Shown: in pieces, positions 61,255 to 64,000 of the stretch
Numbering within the stretch: position 1 is the stretch's first letter
Layout of the letters: each line of letters opens with the position of its first letter
From: Mesorhizobium sp. WSM3860
GTDB taxonomy: Bacteria; Pseudomonadota; Alphaproteobacteria; Rhizobiales; Rhizobiaceae
Assembly (NCBI RefSeq): GCF_002294995.1
Contig: NZ_NSGF01000006.1
Span: 186,001 to 250,000 of the forward strand
Direction: 5' to 3'
DNA: 64,000 nucleotides
Made by a program: the position numbers and the translations under genes
The notes under the pieces: model-generated
The model's database searches: none
Seen by the model: the letters and a program-made list of their open reading frames with translations, nothing else
Told to the model about the DNA's origin: nothing

Positions 61255-61450
61255 GAATGCCTCTCTCGCGGTCGTCATTCTATGGCGGAGCAAGGAGCGA
61301 CGCGACGCGGTCGCAGACCATAGAATCCCCTGCCGCGACGTTAAGGCGTTGCAACAGCTCAGAATTCTGCTCCGCAGGATATTTTCCGCCCAGGTCACGG
61401 CATAGATCCTTGGGTCTTGGCTCCGCTTCGCGTCGCTGCGCTCCAGGATG
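61255..61450. repeat. Suspected interspersed intergenic repeat
   Basis: Within the 451-base gene-free gap between tRNA-Glu and the M15 gene. A 9-bp inverted repeat ATTCTATGG / CCATAGAAT (61277, 61318) is followed by CGTTGCAACAG, GAATTCTG and GATCCTTGGGTCT, stretches I associate with repeated intergenic elements of Mesorhizobium. It also holds TCCGCTTCGCGTCGCTGCGCTC. Not verified by search. Confidence 0.4.
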
Positions 61451-61547
61451 ATGAAGTTCGACGGCTTCGGCCAATCGCGAAATGCTTGTGCGGCAGGACT
61501 CGTCCAAATGGAAGCTGTTGGCGGCCGAGCGCCTTTCTACCGAGGAC

Positions 61548-62843
61548 TCAGTCGTCGCCACCGCCGCCACGCCGGCGGCAGCGCCAGTTCCAGTCGCGCT
61601 CGGGGCCGACGTCGATATGGACGGATTCGGTGTGGCAGTAGGTTCCGACGCCGCCGCGGCCTGGCATCGAGCGCACATAGCTCGCCAGCTCCCATTTGGA
61701 GACGCCGGGCATCTGGATGTCGGCGGCGGCGCAATACATGTGCAGCGAGTTCTTGGCGCCGTTGGCGCGGCGGTTGCGGGCAGGGTCGCGATAGCCGGAG
61801 GTGACGATCATCTTGCGGCCGAAATGACCCTCAATCGTCTTCAGCACGCGCACCAGCGACGGCTTCAGGCAGGCGACGTCGACGCTTTCGTTCTGCTTCA
61901 AGAGGCCGTTGGGCGCGAGCCTCGCCATGCCGGCGGCTGACGCCACCTGGTAGGAGCCGCCGCCTTCGTCCTCGTTGAGATCGACGTCGCTCTCGTCGTC
62001 GATGCCGGACTTGCGCTTGATCTCGAACAGCGCCGTCTGGCGCACGCCGGGCAAGGCATCGGCGCCGGTGATGTGGTTGCTGCTGTCGTCACCGAGAGAG
62101 GCCAGTTGCACCGGCTTGGCGCCCGGGGTCGCGGAGGCGAGGGTGACGATCGGCTTTGCCGGCGGCGGCGTGGTCTTGGCTTGTGCGGCGGGCTGGTCGC
62201 TGGAGCGCGTATTGATCAGGGGGGCAGGCGCGGCCGAGGCCGGCGTGGTGCTGAACAGCGAAGCGAACAGCCCCTTCTTCGGCGCGGCGATCGGCTGCTG
62301 CTGGGGCTCGCCCGCTGTCACATAGACGCCTTTGCTCATCGCCTGCACGGTTGCCTGCGCTTGCGATGCGACCGCGGCGGCATCGCCGGCAGCAACCTTG
62401 TCGGCGGCCGCTTTCGTCTCCTCTGCCGTCTGCGGCGGCTGTACCAGCGGTTGCGGCGTGTTGCCGGCGATCGAGGCGGCGTCAGCAGGTACCGCTACCG
62501 CAGGAAAGGCTGCTCCGGGCCGGGTTTCCGGCACATAGGCAACTTTTTCCGGCAACGGTTTGTCGTCATCGCCCATCACGGTCGATGCCGTCTGCGGGGA
62601 TGTCGGGGAGACCGCCGCCGCCTCCGAGGTCGAATCGGCCGACGCCTCGGACTGGGCGCTGGAAGCCGCGCTCATCTCGGTGGCGGTTGAATTGTAGGCG
62701 GGAGTGACGACCGACATCGTCGGGTCGCCGGTCGAGGTACAGGAGGCCAGAAGCACGGAGAAAAGCGCTGCCACGATGCTGCGGCTTTCCCTTCGTGCGA
62801 GGCGCCAACCTGCTGATTTCAAAATAAAATTCCCCCTCGGCAT
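61548..62843 (-). CDS. Lipoprotein with C-terminal M15-type (YcbK-like) peptidase domain
   Basis: 431 residues starting at ATG 62841-62843. A lipobox-like VLLASC follows a signal region. Residues about 40-290 are Ala/Pro/Ser/Thr-rich and likely disordered. The C-terminal ~120 residues hold the M15A/DUF882-like fold: KMIVTSGYRDPARNRR, NSLHMYCAAADIQMPGVSKW (metal-binding His and Asp) and YCHTESVHIDVGPERDWNW (final His). Such enzymes trim peptidoglycan peptides. The frame extends upstream to 62996 without family support. Confidence 0.87.
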   Translation of the reverse strand: MPRGNFILKSAGWRLARRESRSIVAALFSVLLASCTSTGDPTMSVVTPAYNSTATEMSAASSAQSEASADSTSEAAAVSPTSPQTASTVMGDDDKPLPEKVAYVPETRPGAAFPAVAVPADAASIAGNTPQPLVQPPQTAEETKAAADKVAAGDAAAVASQAQATVQAMSKGVYVTAGEPQQQPIAAPKKGLFASLFSTTPASAAPAPLINTRSSDQPAAQAKTTPPPAKPIVTLASATPGAKPVQLASLGDDSSNHITGADALPGVRQTALFEIKRKSGIDDESDVDLNEDEGGGSYQVASAAGMARLAPNGLLKQNESVDVACLKPSLVRVLKTIEGHFGRKMIVTSGYRDPARNRRANGAKNSLHMYCAAADIQMPGVSKWELASYVRSMPGRGGVGTYCHTESVHIDVGPERDWNWRCRRRGGGGDD

Positions 62844-63043
62844 CCGGTCCGTATATCGTCGCCGCAGCGCTCCAGTGCCTCTAGCGACGACCTCCTGTTC
62901 CCGAACCGGAAACGGGATCTGAATCGATCTGCAAAGCCTCGGATTTATTACTTGTCTGAAGGCGATTGAGGCTGCGAAAACGATTAACATCCCCATTTCG
63001 CCCTGTTTTGGCGGGCCGTCAACTCACCACACATTACAGCGCG

Positions 63044-64000
63044 TTACACACGCACCTTGACATAGGTGCCCGGCGCGTCTCCCAAGGTTTTCATACGCTT
63101 GCCCGGTTTGCGGGCGGGCACATGCATGTTGTCCTGGCTTTCGATCCAGTGCTGCCAGTGCGTCCACCATGAGCCGGGATGCTCATGCGCGCTGGCGAAC
63201 CAGGTGTTGAAATCCCCCACCGGCTTGCCGCCGGTCCAGTACTGGTACTTGTGCGCCGCCGGCGGATTGACGACGCCGGCGATATGGCCGGAGCCCGCCA
63301 TGACATATTCGACCTCGCCACCGAAATAGCGCGAGCCGAGGAACACCGAGAGCGCCGGCGCGATGTGGTCTTCTTTCGTGGCGAGGTTGTAGACAGGGAT
63401 CGTGATGTCGGCCAGCGAGACGGTGCGGCCCGCCAGCTCCATCGTGCCGCGCGAGAGATTGTTCTCGAGATAGCAATTGCGCAGATAGAAGGAATGGTTG
63501 GCTGCCGCCATGCGGGTCGAATCGGCATTCCAGTAAAGCAGATCGAAGGGCAGGGGATCCTTGCCGCGCATGTAGTTGTTGATGACATACGGCCAGATCA
63601 GGTCGCCCGAACGCAGCATGTTGAAGGCGGTCGCCATCTTGGTGCCGTCGAGATAGCCCTTCTCGTTCATCGAGCGCTCGACCGCCGCGACCTGGTCCTC
63701 GTCGACGAACACTTTGAGGTCGCCGGCATAGGTGAAGTCGACCTGCGTAGTGAAGAAGGTCGCCGATTTGATACGGTCGTCGCCCTCCTGCGCCAGGAGC
63801 GCAAGCGCCGCGGCCAGCAGCGTGCCGCCGACGCAATAGCCGATGGCGTTGACCTCCTTCTCGCCGGTCGCCTTCTCGACCATGTCGAGGCCATATTGCA
63901 GGCCCTCGCGGATATAGGCCTCCCAACCCTTGGCGCCGTGGCGCTCGTCCGGGTTGATCCAGGAGATGACGAAGACCGTGTGGCCCTGTTCGATCGCCCA
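63044..64000 (-). CDS. phaC: Poly(3-hydroxyalkanoate) synthase, class I (partial, N-terminus outside window)
   Basis: The C-terminal 318 residues of PHA synthase, which polymerises hydroxyacyl-CoA to storage polyester. The lipase-like box with the catalytic Cys is [20 protein letters not shown]. The catalytic Asp/His context is [17 protein letters not shown] and [34 protein letters not shown] near the end is typical of class I enzymes. The gene continues past the right edge; its start is not visible. Confidence 0.95.
   Translation of the reverse strand, partial: WAIEQGHTVFVISWINPDERHGAKGWEAYIREGLQYGLDMVEKATGEKEVNAIGYCVGGTLLAAALALLAQEGDDRIKSATFFTTQVDFTYAGDLKVFVDEDQVAAVERSMNEKGYLDGTKMATAFNMLRSGDLIWPYVINNYMRGKDPLPFDLLYWNADSTRMAAANHSFYLRNCYLENNLSRGTMELAGRTVSLADITIPVYNLATKEDHIAPALSVFLGSRYFGGEVEYVMAGSGHIAGVVNPPAAHKYQYWTGGKPVGDFNTWFASAHEHPGSWWTHWQHWIESQDNMHVPARKPGKRMKTLGDAPGTYVKVRV

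Noticed and set aside
61119..61451. Open frames downstream of tRNA-Glu as genes or an integrase remnant
   Set aside because: No integrase residues are seen; the area looks like a repeated intergenic element.

Overview
The window looks like a chromosomal segment of a Mesorhizobium-like member of the Rhizobiales (Alphaproteobacteria). The base composition is GC-rich throughout. Several conserved alphaproteobacterial blocks are present: erpA/dgt/argS, nagZ-scpAB-tatABC-serS-surE-pcm-nlpD, yajC-secDF, trmFO, tig and map/radC. The accessory genes (DUF1127 pairs, DUF982, a coxMNOP-type oxidase) and the short palindromic intergenic repeats also fit this group. The assignment comes from gene content and my recognition of families, not from a database search.

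Layout. 1-8.2 kb: xth, a VOC protein and erpA on the minus strand, divergent from dgt, argS and a very large repeat-rich SPOR-domain membrane protein. 8.4-17.8 kb: a plus-strand housekeeping run for muropeptide recycling, condensin accessory proteins, Tat export, SerRS, SurE, Pcm and an NlpD-like lipoprotein. 17.8-26.3 kb: an ATPase; yajC and a fused secDF; a Mth938/NDUFAF3-like gene abutting an NDUFAF6-like gene; a frameshifted parD-like antitoxin relic; trmFO; and two DUF1127 mini-genes followed by six hairpins that each expose CCUCCUCCC in the loop. 26.5-34.6 kb: membrane proteins, a periplasmic ClpP-like protein, tRNA-Leu, trigger factor, a cytochrome c and a YbaK-type deacylase.

34.7-39.3 kb holds a five-gene alternative aa3-type cytochrome oxidase operon (subunits II, I, III-like, III, IV). 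39.4-43 kb is accessory: a radC 3' remnant, two small genes, an AraC regulator, three tandem structured repeats and a truncated ATP-dependent DNA ligase. 43-50 kb carries a diguanylate cyclase/phosphodiesterase followed by a partner-switching island. That island has a sensor PP2C phosphatase flanked by two HATPase/STAS pairs. One pair looks intact. The other has lost its ATP-binding and phospho-acceptor residues and its STAS domain is fused to a methyltransferase. 50-54.4 kb: radC and map are separated by three decayed genes (an EamA transporter, an FMN reductase and a LysR regulator). 54.5-61 kb: mostly small or poorly known genes, an outer-membrane beta-barrel, a GNAT protein, a histidine-kinase remnant and tRNA-Glu. 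The window ends in an M15-type lipoprotein and a partial PHA synthase.

The two most interesting regions are the DUF1127/CCUCCUCCC hairpin locus (25.67-26.28 kb), which resembles the Rhodobacter CcsR stress sRNA locus but has six hairpins in two duplicated modules, and the duplicated, half-degenerate partner-switching module with a fused methyltransferase (44.96-49.94 kb). The three compensating hairpin repeats at 41.75-42.18 kb are a third candidate for something undescribed.
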